Positions 8,013 through 18,275 of a stretch of DNA of 63,185 nucleotides are shown in pieces. The notes under the pieces are model-generated. The model saw nothing but the letters and a program-made list of their open reading frames with translations, did not search any database and was not told the DNA's origin. The stretch covers positions 1 through 63,185 of the forward strand of contig CAITYF010000243.1 in assembly GCA_903896545.1 (NCBI GenBank). The letters are read 5' to 3'. The position numbers and the translations under genes are program-made. The stretch comes from an uncultured Myxococcales bacterium. Its GTDB lineage: Bacteria; Myxococcota_A; UBA9042. Within the stretch, counting starts at the first letter, position 1. Every line of letters starts with the position of its first letter.

Positions 8013-10481
8013 ATGCGGGTTTTGAAATTTGGCGGAACCTCGGTTGGCGGCGCAGCGCGCATGCGCGACGTGTGCGATCTGGCAGAACAGGCGCTGCGCG
8101 AGACCCGCGTGGTGCTCGTGGCGTCTGCGGCAAGCGGCGTGACCAACCTCCTCATCGACGCCGTGACCAAGTCTGCGGACGGCGCTCAGATCGAGCCGTT
8201 TCTGGCCACCTACCGCGATCGGCACGCGCAGATTCGCGATGAATTGGCGGCCGATCTGGGTGCGCACCTGCTTCAAGTGGATGCGACGTTGAATCAGCTG
8301 ACCGATCAACTGCGCGACCTCTTGCGCGGCGTTTCGCTGCTGCGCGAGTGCTCGCCGCAGGTCCAGGCGCACGTGGCGAGTCTGGGTGAGCGTGCGTCTT
8401 GCGCGATTCTGGCCCACCTTCTGGAAGCGCGCGGTCAGCCCGTGACGCGGTTGAACCCGGCGGAGCTCTTGCTGTGTACGGGCGACCCGCTGTCTGCGAC
8501 CCCGCAGATGGCCGAAATCTACCGGCGGTTCGCGCCATTTCGCGAGAGCGCGGCGCGGCTCGCGGTCATGCCAGGGTTCTTTGGCGGCGATGCGCGCGGC
8601 AAGACTGTGCTCCTTGGGCGCGGCGGCTCGGACTGGTCTGGCGCCATTGCCGCAGCATCTGTCGACGCGGATCTGCTTGAAATTTGGACAGATGTCGACG
8701 GCATCTACAGCGCCGATCCGCGCGTGGTGCCAGAAGCGAGACCACTGCCGGAAGTCAGCTTTGAAGAGGCGATGGAACTCGCGCACTTTGGCGCCAAGGT
8801 GCTGCATCCCAAGACGATTGCCCCGGCGCGTGAGAAGGGCATCCCCGTTCGCGTCTGCAACACGTTTCGCCCGCAGGCGACCGGCACGTTTGTTCGCGCG
8901 GTCACCTCGCCGTCGACTCAACCGGTTCGCGGCATCTCGTTCCTGCAGGACATCGCGCTGCTCAATGTATCGGGTCCGGGCATGCAAGGCGTTCCGGGCG
9001 TTGCGGCGCGCATCTTCGGGGCGATGGCGCAGCGCGACATTTCCGTCGTTCTGATTACCCAGGCGTCCAGCGAATGCACGGTTTCCTTCTGCATTCGCGA
9101 AGTCGACGCCGCGCAAGCTGCCCAAGCGCTGCAAGAGACATTCGACGTTGAAATCGCCGCGGGTCGCGTTGACCCGATTGAGGTGCGCCGAGGTCTGGCG
9201 ATTCTGTCCATCGTCGGCGACGGCATGCGTCAGCAGGTCGGCACCGCTGGTACGTTCTTCACCGCGCTTGGCGAAGTGGCGTGCAACGTGGTCGCGATCG
9301 CCCAAGGCGCGTCGGAACGCTCGGTTTCGGCTGTCGTGGAAGCGCGTCACGGCGACCGCGCGATGCGCCACGTGCACCATTGTTTCTTCCAGACGCGGCA
9401 GGTCATCGAGCTGCACGTGCTGGGCGTCGGGACGGTCGGTCGGCAGTTCTTGCAGCAGTTGGCGGCGCAACAGCAGGCGCTGGCGGAGAGCCCCACGGAA
9501 TTGCGGCTGTGCAGCGTGTCGAACTCCCAGCACCTCCTGCTCGATCCGGCCGGTATCGACCCGCTGAACGCGCTGGAGCGCCTCGCGACGACGACTGAGC
9601 CCGCGGACTTGGCCCGCGTCTACGCGTCGGTACGCGAGCGTTTGCCCGATCAGCCGGTGGTCGTCGACTGTACCGCTTCGGCGCAGATTGCCGCGCAGTA
9701 TCCGCAGATCTTGGCGGGCGGCTTGCACCTCGTCACTGCCTGCAAGATCGCCAATGCGTCGTCGATGGCGCACTACCGCGCGATTCGCCAAGCAGGCTAC
9801 CGCCACGGGCGGCGGTTCCAGTATGAAACCAATGTCGGCGCCGGGCTTCCGGTCATCGACACTTTGCGGAACCTGCTCGCGGGCGGTGACCGCATCGTGC
9901 GCTTTGAGGGCATTCTCTCTGGTTCGCTCTCGTATCTTTTTGGCCTCCTGCAAGACGGCGTTGCGTTCTCTGACGCCGTCCACCAAGCGCGCGACCAGGG
10001 CTTCACCGAGCCCGATCCGCGCGACGACCTCTCCGGGCTGGATGTTGCGCGCAAAGTCTTGATTCTTGCTCGTGAAACAGGAAGCACGCTGGAATTGAGC
10101 GACGTTCACGTGGCGGGCGTTTTACCTGCCGATTTTGACGCGACGGGCGATGTGGCCACGTTCCTGGCGCGACTGCCGCAGTTGGACGCGTATTTCCGCC
10201 AGACGATCGCCGGTTTGCAGGCGAAGGGCGAAGTGCTGCGGTTCATCGCCGCGTTTGACGCCGATGGCTGTCGTGCCGGTGTGCAAGCCATCGGCCGCAC
10301 GCACCCGCTGTTTGCGATGCGCGACGGCGCCAACGCCTTTTCCTTTCTTTCCAAGCACTACCAGCCGCGGCCTCTGGTCGTACACGGCTATGGCGCGGGC
10401 GCAGCGGTGACCGCGGCGGGCGTCCTGGCGGACGTGCTGAAGCTCGCGACCAACCAGACCAACGCGTGGGGAACGCCATGA
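8013..10481 (+). CDS. thrA: Bifunctional aspartate kinase/homoserine dehydrogenase
   Basis: 822 aa, the usual length for the fused ThrA/MetL enzyme. The N-terminal kinase opens with KFGGTSVGG, and [13 protein letters not shown] and the [13 protein letters not shown] segment are characteristic. Two ACT-like regulatory repeats lie around residues 310-460 ([36 protein letters not shown]). The homoserine dehydrogenase half starts with the nucleotide-binding [14 protein letters not shown] (about 467), then [20 protein letters not shown] and [14 protein letters not shown]. It catalyses the first and third steps of the aspartate pathway to threonine. It is the first gene of thrABC and its stop overlaps the thrB start as ATGA. 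Because thr genes follow, thrA is preferred over metL; the ACT domains imply feedback control by an amino acid. Confidence 0.95.
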   Translation: MRVLKFGGTSVGGAARMRDVCDLAEQALRETRVVLVASAASGVTNLLIDAVTKSADGAQIEPFLATYRDRHAQIRDELAADLGAHLLQVDATLNQLTDQLRDLLRGVSLLRECSPQVQAHVASLGERASCAILAHLLEARGQPVTRLNPAELLLCTGDPLSATPQMAEIYRRFAPFRESAARLAVMPGFFGGDARGKTVLLGRGGSDWSGAIAAASVDADLLEIWTDVDGIYSADPRVVPEARPLPEVSFEEAMELAHFGAKVLHPKTIAPAREKGIPVRVCNTFRPQATGTFVRAVTSPSTQPVRGISFLQDIALLNVSGPGMQGVPGVAARIFGAMAQRDISVVLITQASSECTVSFCIREVDAAQAAQALQETFDVEIAAGRVDPIEVRRGLAILSIVGDGMRQQVGTAGTFFTALGEVACNVVAIAQGASERSVSAVVEARHGDRAMRHVHHCFFQTRQVIELHVLGVGTVGRQFLQQLAAQQQALAESPTELRLCSVSNSQHLLLDPAGIDPLNALERLATTTEPADLARVYASVRERLPDQPVVVDCTASAQIAAQYPQILAGGLHLVTACKIANASSMAHYRAIRQAGYRHGRRFQYETNVGAGLPVIDTLRNLLAGGDRIVRFEGILSGSLSYLFGLLQDGVAFSDAVHQARDQGFTEPDPRDDLSGLDVARKVLILARETGSTLELSDVHVAGVLPADFDATGDVATFLARLPQLDAYFRQTIAGLQAKGEVLRFIAAFDADGCRAGVQAIGRTHPLFAMRDGANAFSFLSKHYQPRPLVVHGYGAGAAVTAAGVLADVLKLATNQTNAWGTP

Positions 10482-11404
10482 CGACACGCGCCTATGCGCC
10501 CGCCAGTATGGGCAACGTTGCCGCAGGTTTTGACGTGCTGGGCGCCGCTTTTGCGCCGATCGACGGGTCGCTCTGGGGCGACATCGTCGAGGTGGAAATC
10601 GCCGCCGTTGATTCGTTCACGTGCGTCGGGACTTTTGCGGACCGCCTACCGAACAATCCTTCGGACAACCTCGTTCTCAAGGCCAAGACTTATTTCGCCG
10701 AAGCGTGGCAGAAGCCGCTACCGCCCCTGCGCATCGTCTTGCACAAACTGCTGCCGGTGTCATCGGGGCTGGGCTCGTCGTCTGCGTCCGCAGTGGCTGC
10801 TGCTGTCGCTTTTGACGCGGTTGTCGGCGCGCATTTGGGGCGCGATGCACTCCTGCAGGTCGCCGCGCGGGCGGAGAGCTTGGCTTCCGGCGCCGTTCAT
10901 CTGGACAACGTCGCGCCGTGTCTGCTGGGCGGCTTGCAACTGTGCGCTGACGGACGCGCGTTTGCGTTGCCGTGGCCTGAAGAACTGCTTGTGGCGGTTG
11001 CGAGCCCGCAGTTGGAACTCGCGACGCGTCAAGCGCGCGCCGTCCTGCCGCGCGAGGTGCCGCTGTCGCTTGCGATTGGTCACGCCGCCAATCTCGCGCA
11101 CCTCGTCCACGCGTTGCACGTCCACGACTTGCCGAGCATCCGCGCGTGTCTGCGCGACCTCATCGCCGAGCCGCACCGCGCGTCTTTGGTGCCCGGTTTT
11201 CGCCAAGCACAAGCCCAAGCGCTCGCCGCCGGTGCCTGGGGCTGTTCGCTTTCCGGCGCTGGACCCGCGGTCTTTGCGGTCGCTGAACCCGCTCACGCCC
11301 AAGCTGTTGCCGACGCGCTGATTGCGGGTTTCGCGTCCGTCGGCGTGCCAGCCATCGCCAAAGTCTGCGGCATCGATCCGCTGGGCGCCCGCGTCTTGCC
11401 CTGA
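10478..11404 (+). CDS. thrB: Homoserine kinase
   Basis: 308 aa GHMP-family kinase. It starts at ATG 10478, overlapping the thrA stop by four bases, with the conserved N-terminus [17 protein letters not shown]. The ATP-binding GHMP motif is [18 protein letters not shown] (about 90-107), and the C-terminal [17 protein letters not shown] is the conserved motif 3. It phosphorylates homoserine for ThrC. Order and overlap with thrA and thrC show one operon. A reading frame starts four codons earlier, but the ATGA overlap is the usual start arrangement. Confidence 0.95.
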   Translation: MTTRAYAPASMGNVAAGFDVLGAAFAPIDGSLWGDIVEVEIAAVDSFTCVGTFADRLPNNPSDNLVLKAKTYFAEAWQKPLPPLRIVLHKLLPVSSGLGSSSASAVAAAVAFDAVVGAHLGRDALLQVAARAESLASGAVHLDNVAPCLLGGLQLCADGRAFALPWPEELLVAVASPQLELATRQARAVLPREVPLSLAIGHAANLAHLVHALHVHDLPSIRACLRDLIAEPHRASLVPGFRQAQAQALAAGAWGCSLSGAGPAVFAVAEPAHAQAVADALIAGFASVGVPAIAKVCGIDPLGARVLP

Positions 11405-11412
11405 AGGAACCT

Positions 11413-12705
11413 ATGAACGTTGTTTCTACCCGTAACCCCGCGCATCGCGCCACGTTTCGCCACGCTTTGACGGCCAACCTGACGCCCGACGGCGGCCTGT
11501 GGATTCCCGCGTCACTGGCGCCGTTTGCCGATCTCGACGCGCTCCTTGAACTGCCTTTTGCCGACCGCTGCGCGGCGATTTTGCAGCGCGTCATCGGCGA
11601 CGAGTTTTCTCCGGTGGATCTGGCCGCGCTCGCCCAGGACGCGTTTCAGTTTCCCCTGCCGCTCCGACAAATCGACGCGCAAACGTGGGCGCTCGAACTG
11701 TTTCACGGGCCAACGCTCGCCTTCAAGGACTTTGGTGCACGTCTGCTGGCGCGGCTTCTCGCCTTGCACGACCAGGACACGCAGGCGACGCAACCGCGCA
11801 CGATTCTGACCGCGACGAGCGGCGATACCGGCGCGGCCGTCGCACACGCGTTCTGGCGGCAACCGGGTGCGCGTGTGGTCGTGCTCTACCCGCGCGGTCG
11901 TGTGTCGGACATGCAGGAGCGACAGTTCGCCACGCTGGGCGACAACGTGCTCGCGCTGGCGGTGGATGGCAGTTTTGACGATTGTCAGGCCCTCGCCAAA
12001 GCGTGCTTCAACGATCCGCAGCTATCGGCCGACTTGCGGCTGACCTCGGCGAATTCCATCAACTTGGCGCGCATTCTGGCGCAGGTGCTCTACTACTTTG
12101 AAATCAACGCGGCCCTGCGGTCGCAAGGTGTGCGGCAGGCGCCCGTTGTGTCCGTGCCTTCAGGGAATTTTGGCAACTTGACCGCGGGTTTGTACGCGCA
12201 GCAGCGCGGGCTGCCGGTGAGTCAGTTCGTCGCAGCGACCAATGTGAACCGCACCGTACCGGATTTTCTCGCGGGCGGTCCCTACCAGCCGCGGCCGTCG
12301 CTCGCCACGCTGTCCAACGCGATGGACGTGGGCGCGCCGTCGAACTGGGAACGAATTTCAGCTCTCTTTGGCGCCGATCGCGCGGCGATGCAGCAGGCGA
12401 TGCGCTGGGGATCCGTGACCGACGCGGAGACGCGTACCGAGATCGCTCGGCTGTGGCAGCTCGGCTGGCTGGCGGACCCGCACGCGGCGGTCGCCTCGGC
12501 GGTGCTGCAACAAGTCCGGCGTCCAGGTGAAGTCGGCGTGTTTCTGGCGACTGCGCACCCAGCGAAGTTCCCCGATGCGGTCCAAGAAGTCACGGGTACG
12601 CCCGTGCAATTGCCTGAGGCCCTCGCGGCGCTTGTCGGCCGGCCGTTGCTGGGTGAAACGCTGGACAACGATTTTGTCGCGCTGAAACGTCGCTTGGCAG
12701 CTTGA
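11413..12705 (+). CDS. thrC: Threonine synthase
   Basis: 430 aa, matching the ThrC type 1 length. The N-terminus STRNPAHRATFRHALTANLTPDGGLWIP is typical. The PLP lysine sits in FHGPTLAFKDFGARLL (about 95-110), and TATSGDTGAAVAHAF and SVPSGNFGNLTAGL are the phosphate-binding and cofactor motifs. It converts O-phospho-homoserine to threonine. AAGGAACCT precedes the start, 8 bp after the thrB stop. It is the last gene of the thr operon; a 76-bp gap follows before the deaminase gene. Confidence 0.95.
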   Translation: MNVVSTRNPAHRATFRHALTANLTPDGGLWIPASLAPFADLDALLELPFADRCAAILQRVIGDEFSPVDLAALAQDAFQFPLPLRQIDAQTWALELFHGPTLAFKDFGARLLARLLALHDQDTQATQPRTILTATSGDTGAAVAHAFWRQPGARVVVLYPRGRVSDMQERQFATLGDNVLALAVDGSFDDCQALAKACFNDPQLSADLRLTSANSINLARILAQVLYYFEINAALRSQGVRQAPVVSVPSGNFGNLTAGLYAQQRGLPVSQFVAATNVNRTVPDFLAGGPYQPRPSLATLSNAMDVGAPSNWERISALFGADRAAMQQAMRWGSVTDAETRTEIARLWQLGWLADPHAAVASAVLQQVRRPGEVGVFLATAHPAKFPDAVQEVTGTPVQLPEALAALVGRPLLGETLDNDFVALKRRLAA

Positions 12706-12781
12706 GGCCGCGCCCCCCTTCCCGATCGGTCGCGCACCCCGTACCATCCGGGTCCCAGTCAGCGTCCGGAGCCGCCTCGCC

Positions 12782-13258
12782 ATGAAAGAAAAACACCTGC
12801 GCATCCGCATCGAGCAGTGCCTCGCGCTGTCGAAAGCATCCAACTGCCCGCGGCGCAAGTTCGGCGCTCTGCTCCTGAATCCCGAACGCAACACCATCCT
12901 GATGGACGGCTACAACGGCGGTCCACGCGGCGGCGGCGAGCTGTGCGGCGGCGATGTCTGCTTGCGGGAAACCCAGTGCATCAAGTCGGGCGAACGGACT
13001 GAAATCGGCTGTCACCACGCCGAGATGAACGTCATTTGCAACGCCGCGGCTTCAGGCGTCGCGACGCAGGATGCGTGGATCATCGTCACAGGCGAACCTT
13101 GCATGATGTGCGCCAAACTCATCCACCACGCCGGCATCGCCCGCGTCATCGTCGTCGACGGCGGCTACGGCGGTGCAAACGGCTGTGAGTACTTGGAAAC
13201 GCACGGCGTCTCGGTTCAACGCGTTGAAGGTCCCAAGGACCCGCGCGTCGCAGGTTGA
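12782..13258 (+). CDS. dCMP deaminase-like zinc deaminase
   Basis: 158 aa. Zinc and catalytic motifs of the cytidine/deoxycytidylate deaminase family are intact: CHHAEMNVI (the HAE motif, about 78-86) and GEPCMMCAKLIHHAG (the PCxxC motif). The insertion CGGDVCLRETQCIKSGERTEIGCH before the HAE is typical of dCMP deaminases of the ComEB type. It would convert dCMP to dUMP for dTTP synthesis. It overlaps nothing upstream, and its stop lies 2 bp before the TerC start, so those two are probably co-transcribed. Another nucleotide-like substrate cannot be excluded. Confidence 0.85.
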   Translation: MKEKHLRIRIEQCLALSKASNCPRRKFGALLLNPERNTILMDGYNGGPRGGGELCGGDVCLRETQCIKSGERTEIGCHHAEMNVICNAAASGVATQDAWIIVTGEPCMMCAKLIHHAGIARVIVVDGGYGGANGCEYLETHGVSVQRVEGPKDPRVAG

Positions 13259-13260
13259 CG

Positions 13261-14244
13261 ATGGCCATCGCGATCTGGACCGGTTTTGTGCTGCTCATCC
13301 TCGCGCTTCTGGCGCTGGATCTGGGCGTGCTGAACAAAAAAGATCACACCATCACCTTTCGCGAATCCGTCCGCTGGACGCTCTTTTGGGTCTCCATTTC
13401 TGTCCTTTTCATGGGCGCGGTTTGGACCATCTACCGCTACAACCTCGGCGGCTTCGGCCTGCACGCGGGACTCGAATCGACCGCGCCTGAAGCCGTGATG
13501 AACTACCTGGCGGGCTACCTGCTGGAGTACTCGTTATCAGTTGATAACATCTTCGTCATCGCGCTTCTGATCAAAGCCTTCAAAGTCCCCGACAACATGC
13601 AGCACCGCGTGCTGTTTTGGGGCATTCTGGGCGCGCTCATTCTGCGTGGACTGATGATCGGCGCGGGCGCGCTGTTGCTCCACCAGTTCGCGTGGATGAT
13701 GTACGTGTTCGGCGGAATTCTGCTCCTGACATCGGCCAAAATGGCTTTTGACAAGGAAGAGGAGGAGCGCGACGTCGCCGATTCCTGGGTCATTCGCCTC
13801 GTGCGCCGCTTCTACGCGGTGACGCCGGACTACCGCGGTCACAAGTTCTTCGACACGCTGGACGGTCGCCACGCCGTGACGCCGCTTTTTGTCGTGCTCC
13901 TGATGGTGGAAACGACCGACGTGCTCTTTGCCGTTGACTCGATTCCCGCGGTTTTTGCCGTGACTCAGGACCCGTTTCTTGTCTTCACATCCAACGTCTT
14001 CGCGATTTTGGGCCTGCGGTCGCTGTATTTTGCGATCGCCGGGCTTTTGCGCCTGTTCCGTTTTCTCAAGACCAGCCTCGTGTTTCTGCTGGCGTTCATC
14101 GGCGTGAAGATGCTGGCAAAAGATTACGTGCACCTGCACGCCGGCTGGTCGCTGCTGGCCATCGTCGTGATTTTGGGCGCTGGCGTCGCGGCGTCGCTGC
14201 GTTGGCCAGAAGTTCATGTTCGCACAGAGGAAGATTCCAAGTGA
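13261..14244 (+). CDS. TerC family integral membrane protein
   Basis: 327 aa with about nine hydrophobic segments. TerC hallmarks are clear: GYLLEYSLSVDNIFVIALL (Asp in the first conserved loop) and VETTDVLFAVDSIPAVFAVT followed by FTSNVFAILGLRSLYF. These acidic membrane motifs are linked to Mn2+ or other metal handling and tellurite resistance in known members (family knowledge). ATG 13261 is preferred over an in-frame TTG two codons earlier. The stop overlaps the GTG start of the next gene (GTGA). No tellurite-resistance ter genes adjoin it, so it is more likely a stand-alone metal-homeostasis member. Confidence 0.9.
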   Translation: MAIAIWTGFVLLILALLALDLGVLNKKDHTITFRESVRWTLFWVSISVLFMGAVWTIYRYNLGGFGLHAGLESTAPEAVMNYLAGYLLEYSLSVDNIFVIALLIKAFKVPDNMQHRVLFWGILGALILRGLMIGAGALLLHQFAWMMYVFGGILLLTSAKMAFDKEEEERDVADSWVIRLVRRFYAVTPDYRGHKFFDTLDGRHAVTPLFVVLLMVETTDVLFAVDSIPAVFAVTQDPFLVFTSNVFAILGLRSLYFAIAGLLRLFRFLKTSLVFLLAFIGVKMLAKDYVHLHAGWSLLAIVVILGAGVAASLRWPEVHVRTEEDSK

Positions 14245-15671
14245 CGCGATACTCTCCGACCCAAGAAGGCCTGCGGCTGATGCTCGCGGCGAGCAAAATT
14301 GAACTGCCAGAAGGGCAATTGAAGCAGCTCTGGGCGTTTCATCAGCTCATTCACGCGCGCAACGACGATGGCGACTTGACGCGGCTGCGGGCTTTCGAGT
14401 CCATGGTGACGCTGCACTATGTCGACTGTCTGTACGTCGCGCAGAAGATTGGTGCCAAGTTGCCGTCGCCGCTTCTGGATATTGGCAGCGGCGCGGGCTT
14501 TCCGGGCATCCCGCTGAAGATCGCGCTGCCGGACTTGGACGTGATTCTGGGTGAAGGCCGCGTGCGGCGCATTCAGTTCATGAACGACGCGATTGAGCTG
14601 CTTGGGCTGACGGGCATTCAGACGTGGCACGGCAAAGTGTGGTCGCAATTTCCGCTGCCGGTGCAGGGAACGATCAGCCGCGCGTTGGAAAGGATTCCGG
14701 TGACGCTGCAGCGCACGCGGCATTTTGTGCCGCCGGGCGGGCTGTGCGTGTTCATGAAAGGGCCGAACTGCGATGACGAAATCGCCGAAGCCAAGGCTGC
14801 GTTGGGCAACGCGTTCGCGCTGGAAGACGACATCGCCTATCGGCTGCCGATGTCGACCCACGACCGCCGCCTGGTGACGTTCCGCCGGCTGGACGATCCG
14901 ACCGAAGTGGCGCGTCGTCGCACACGCGCGATCGACAGCGAGGCGAACGAGGGTTTTCGCACCTTGAAGACGCTGCTGGAGCCGCGCGGCGTCAAGAAGG
15001 ACGGGACGTGTTTGATTGCCGGCAAGAAGTTGGTGCCGGAAGTGCTGCGCGATTTCCCGCACCGTTGCGTGGAACTGCTTGTGCCGCGGACGCTGGAACA
15101 CGTGCCGGACGAGATGCCGCCGGAACTCGCGGTGACGACGCTCGCGCCGGGTCTGTTCAACCAGCTCGATGTGTCGGGCACGGGCGCGCCGATTCTGCGC
15201 GTACGCGTCGGCGATCTGCAGCCGTGGACCGGTGAGGTGAGCGGCTGCGTGCTGGCAATCCCGTTCCAGGACCCTGAAAACGTTGGCGCCGTGTTGCGAA
15301 CCGCGGCGGCTTTCGGCGTCACCGACGTGATTCTGACCAAAGAGGCTGCGTCCCCGTGGAGCTTCAAGGCCCTGCGCGCGGGCGGCACGGCGGCGCTGCG
15401 GCTGAACTTGTGGAAAGCAGGCACTGTGGCGGAGTTGGCGGCACAGCACGGCGCCCAATTGGTGACGCTCTCTGCGGACGGCGCGCCGATCGACTCGGCC
15501 GTATTGCCGCAGAATTTTGTGCTGTTGCCGGGTGTCGAGGGGCCGGGGCTGCCCGCGGATTTGCGCCCGACGGCGCTGGCGATCCCCATGGCGGGTGGCA
15601 CAGAGTCGCTCAACGCCGCGACTGCGACAGCGATTGCGTTGTACACGTGGTATGCGAAGGGCGGGGAGTAG
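14241..15671 (+). CDS. Fused rRNA methyltransferase: RsmG (N) plus TrmH/SpoU family (C)
   Basis: 476 aa from GTG 14241, overlapping the TerC stop by four bases. Residues 1-205 match RsmG/GidB (16S rRNA G527 N7-methyltransferase), with the SAM motif LLDIGSGAGFPGIPLK (78-93) and SRALERIP. After a linker, residues about 230-300 (LKTLLEPRGVKKDGTCLIAGKKLVPEVL) resemble the SpoU substrate-binding domain. Residues about 318-476 have the three SPOUT motifs: PFQDPENVGAVLRTAAAFG, VLLPGVEGPGLPADL and AIPMAGGTESLNAATATAIAL. Both halves keep their SAM-site motifs, so it is likely bifunctional. The two domains are normally separate genes. No frameshift joins them; the frame is continuous. Confidence 0.85.
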   Translation: MTRYSPTQEGLRLMLAASKIELPEGQLKQLWAFHQLIHARNDDGDLTRLRAFESMVTLHYVDCLYVAQKIGAKLPSPLLDIGSGAGFPGIPLKIALPDLDVILGEGRVRRIQFMNDAIELLGLTGIQTWHGKVWSQFPLPVQGTISRALERIPVTLQRTRHFVPPGGLCVFMKGPNCDDEIAEAKAALGNAFALEDDIAYRLPMSTHDRRLVTFRRLDDPTEVARRRTRAIDSEANEGFRTLKTLLEPRGVKKDGTCLIAGKKLVPEVLRDFPHRCVELLVPRTLEHVPDEMPPELAVTTLAPGLFNQLDVSGTGAPILRVRVGDLQPWTGEVSGCVLAIPFQDPENVGAVLRTAAAFGVTDVILTKEAASPWSFKALRAGGTAALRLNLWKAGTVAELAAQHGAQLVTLSADGAPIDSAVLPQNFVLLPGVEGPGLPADLRPTALAIPMAGGTESLNAATATAIALYTWYAKGGE

Positions 15672-15768
15672 CGGAAGGCGTCGCGCGGAGCTTGCTCGCA
15701 CCCAGTTCCGCCCCGGACACGCGCGCTACCGCTGAAGGCGCGTCGCGTTTGGGTTGCGCCCGGTGGAC

Positions 15769-17937
15769 CTACTCGGTCTCGTTGTCGCTGAACATGGCCC
15801 CCGTGCTGACCATCTCGCAACCCTGTAGCGTGGCGTTCGGGTCGCCCTTGAGGGACAGCTCGAACGTCGAGAAGTTGCCGTCGCAATCGAGGTCGCCGTA
15901 CGCCCGGATGGTCGCTGTTGCGTCGGCAAGCGTCCCGGAACTCCTGAATTCGTAGCGGAAGTAGTGCTGATCCGTGATGGCGAATTTCAGTGCCGACCAT
16001 GTCCTTGCATCCCAAGCGGCCGGATTCGCATCGCAGCGGTCATCGCCATCCGCATCCGCTCCGCCGTCCGAACAGCAGGTGGTCACACTGGGGGGTATTC
16101 CGATTGTCTCAGGGAACTGGCACGGCACAACGACGCCACTCGCGTCCGTCCGCGGCGTGGTGTAGTACGTGGCCGCACCTTTCTTGAGAAGATCAAGGAG
16201 TTCGATGGCCTCGGCCGTCTTGGCCGTGCGCATGTACTTTGTGAACTGCGGCACGGCAACCACGGCGAGCACGGGCAGGAGCGCAATGGTGCTCTGCAGC
16301 TGCGCCTCACCACGCGTGCCGAAGCTCAGACTGGCCTTGTCGAGGACCAGCGCGGCACCGATGAATCGCTGCGCCAGAAGCTTGTCCAACACGCCGGTTA
16401 TCGCAGGGCTTGCTGCCTGAATGGACTTGTCGCCCACCGTCGCCAGTCCAAGCTTTGCCGCATCGATCGCCGGCTTCAGGTCCACGGCGAAGCCCCAGAC
16501 CACATCGCCGTCGAGCGCATCGGCCAGCGACGAGCCTGCCATTGAGTCGGCCTTTTCACGCGCCAGCGCCGCTTGCAGTTGCGCCACGGCAGGTGCGACC
16601 AGGATGCGGTCGCCGTCGCGCACGATAGCCACCGAGATTTCCCCAAGCGTTACAGCGTAGCCTTTGCGGCCACCGACGTCCGCATCAGCTACCGTTACCG
16701 CGCCGACCGACTTCAAAAGCCCGGACGTTTTGGCCAGGAGCAAGTCCGCCTGCGTACCGTCCTGCACGCCGACCATGCCGAGCCAAACAGCCGGGGCCCT
16801 GCCGCTCATCGCGGCGCCGATGACGCCCGCCACGTCGTAGCCCATGCAAAAGTGTCCGCTGAGTGACGCCGTGATTTCACTCCAGTTGACGCTCGTTGTC
16901 TTCGTGAACTGGTCGGTCGCGCCCTTCACTTGGTCGCGAGCGCTCGCATCCATGGACGGCGCCAGAAGCCGCACAATCCCAGTCGGCGCATCCTTCAGGT
17001 TGATGGACAGCCGCGAGGCGCCCCAGCCCTCCTTCGGCAGCAACCGCGCACAAGACGGCGCTGTTTTCTCCGGTTTGACGATCTGCGCCAGCGCCGATTG
17101 CGCTTCCGTCGAGGTCACCAGCCGCGCGCCATTTTCAAGGCCGAGCCAAAGCGCCGCGGCCGGAAAGAGCTGCGCGAAAAACTGCGCGTCCGTCTTCTCG
17201 GTGCCTTGCAGCCATTGGGTCAGATTCTTGCTCGCCACGTAGGTGACAAACGTCGCATTCTTGCGCCCTTCCGTCGCCGTCTTGAACTGCGAATCCTCGC
17301 CCAAGCGGAGGCCGTCTGTCTTGAGCAGCGACTCGAACGCCACCTTGAGCGACGCCTTCCTGTTCTCCGAATCCGGGACCGGGGCGACCACCATGTCCTT
17401 CCCACGAACGCCCACGAAGAGAGACGCCTCCAGAATCTTGACCTCCTGCACACCCGGATTCGAATTCAGCGCGACTTGCGCGCCGAATTTCTTCAGCAGC
17501 CCGTTCAGCTTCTCCGGATCGGTGACGCGCACGACGACGTAGGGCACGGGCGTCCGGTCATCTGACCCGCCGGGCACCAAACGGTCATCCAGGACGACCG
17601 CGATACCCGCTTCCGGATCCAGGCCGGACGCAGCCCAAGCCGCGCGTTCAGCGGGATTGAAGCCAAGCTTCGCGACCACCGCGTCGGCCGACAACTCTTT
17701 GTCCAGAACACCAGGCGGCACGGACTTCAGCGCGTCAAGGGCCGTGGCCGCGAGCGCATCGAGTTCGCGCAGCTCGCCGGCCGCAACGGTGTGCTCCGCA
17801 TCCAGATTGGCGAGCAGGTCGTTGGAGGCGTGTTTGTACTTCCACACCAACCATCCTGCAGCCGCAACGCAGCCAACAGCGATCACTGCGGCGACGATGA
17901 CTGCAGCGACAGTCTTGGTATTCTGGTTCTGGGCCAT
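15769..17937 (-). CDS. Membrane-anchored protein with C-terminal pilin-like domain
   Basis: 722 aa. The N-terminal TVAAVIVAAVIAVGCVAAAGWLV is a single membrane anchor followed by a large exported body. Residues about 40-540 repeat segments such as RGKDMVVAPVPDSENR and RDGDRILVAPAVAQLQAAL, reminiscent of DUF3352-like proteins (tentative). From about residue 550, LLPVLAVVAVPQFTKYMRTA then KTAEAIELLDLLKKGAATYY copies the N-terminal helix region of type IV pilins and minor pseudopilins, followed by a Cys pair and a DGDDRCD loop common in myxobacterial pilin-like proteins. There is no prepilin peptidase Gly-Phe/Met site, because the motif is internal. It is convergent with the rRNA methyltransferase gene. 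Role unknown. Confidence 0.7.
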   Translation of the reverse strand: MAQNQNTKTVAAVIVAAVIAVGCVAAAGWLVWKYKHASNDLLANLDAEHTVAAGELRELDALAATALDALKSVPPGVLDKELSADAVVAKLGFNPAERAAWAASGLDPEAGIAVVLDDRLVPGGSDDRTPVPYVVVRVTDPEKLNGLLKKFGAQVALNSNPGVQEVKILEASLFVGVRGKDMVVAPVPDSENRKASLKVAFESLLKTDGLRLGEDSQFKTATEGRKNATFVTYVASKNLTQWLQGTEKTDAQFFAQLFPAAALWLGLENGARLVTSTEAQSALAQIVKPEKTAPSCARLLPKEGWGASRLSINLKDAPTGIVRLLAPSMDASARDQVKGATDQFTKTTSVNWSEITASLSGHFCMGYDVAGVIGAAMSGRAPAVWLGMVGVQDGTQADLLLAKTSGLLKSVGAVTVADADVGGRKGYAVTLGEISVAIVRDGDRILVAPAVAQLQAALAREKADSMAGSSLADALDGDVVWGFAVDLKPAIDAAKLGLATVGDKSIQAASPAITGVLDKLLAQRFIGAALVLDKASLSFGTRGEAQLQSTIALLPVLAVVAVPQFTKYMRTAKTAEAIELLDLLKKGAATYYTTPRTDASGVVVPCQFPETIGIPPSVTTCCSDGGADADGDDRCDANPAAWDARTWSALKFAITDQHYFRYEFRSSGTLADATATIRAYGDLDCDGNFSTFELSLKGDPNATLQGCEMVSTGAMFSDNETE

Positions 17938-18275
17938 TTTGACTCCGTACGCGCGTCGGTGGGAGGAGGATTCGCATGGTTAGCGAGAAGCTGTGCGCTC
18001 ATCTTTCACGGTCGTCTCAGTCTGAGCGCCGGTAGGGGGGCTGTCAACCAACACCTACGCTCGGTCCGTCAGCGTCTGTCGGGCGGTGCGCGAGTCGACC
18101 AGTTTGTGGGCCGGGACGACAGGTTCTTGACGGCCTTGCAGTTTGACGAGTCGGCCGACACTGCGCTTGGCACAGGACACCGCGACCACGCTTGACCCGA
18201 AGCCTCTCGATCTCCGCGCTACATCCACGTGATTGCCGCATTGCTACTGCGGTTTTGAGCTGTGAGTCAGTGCAT

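Noticed and set aside
7887..10109. 740-codon open frame antisense to thrA
   Set aside because: It runs opposite a clear ThrA, is extremely Arg/His-rich and lacks any recognised motif. It is a high-GC shadow frame.
8013..10481. metL instead of thrA
   Set aside because: The enzyme fusion alone does not distinguish them; the immediate thrB-thrC operon favours thrA.
14214..15701. 495-codon frame antisense to the RsmG-TrmH gene
   Set aside because: The plus strand encodes two clear methyltransferase domains; the antisense frame is Arg-rich and lacks motifs.
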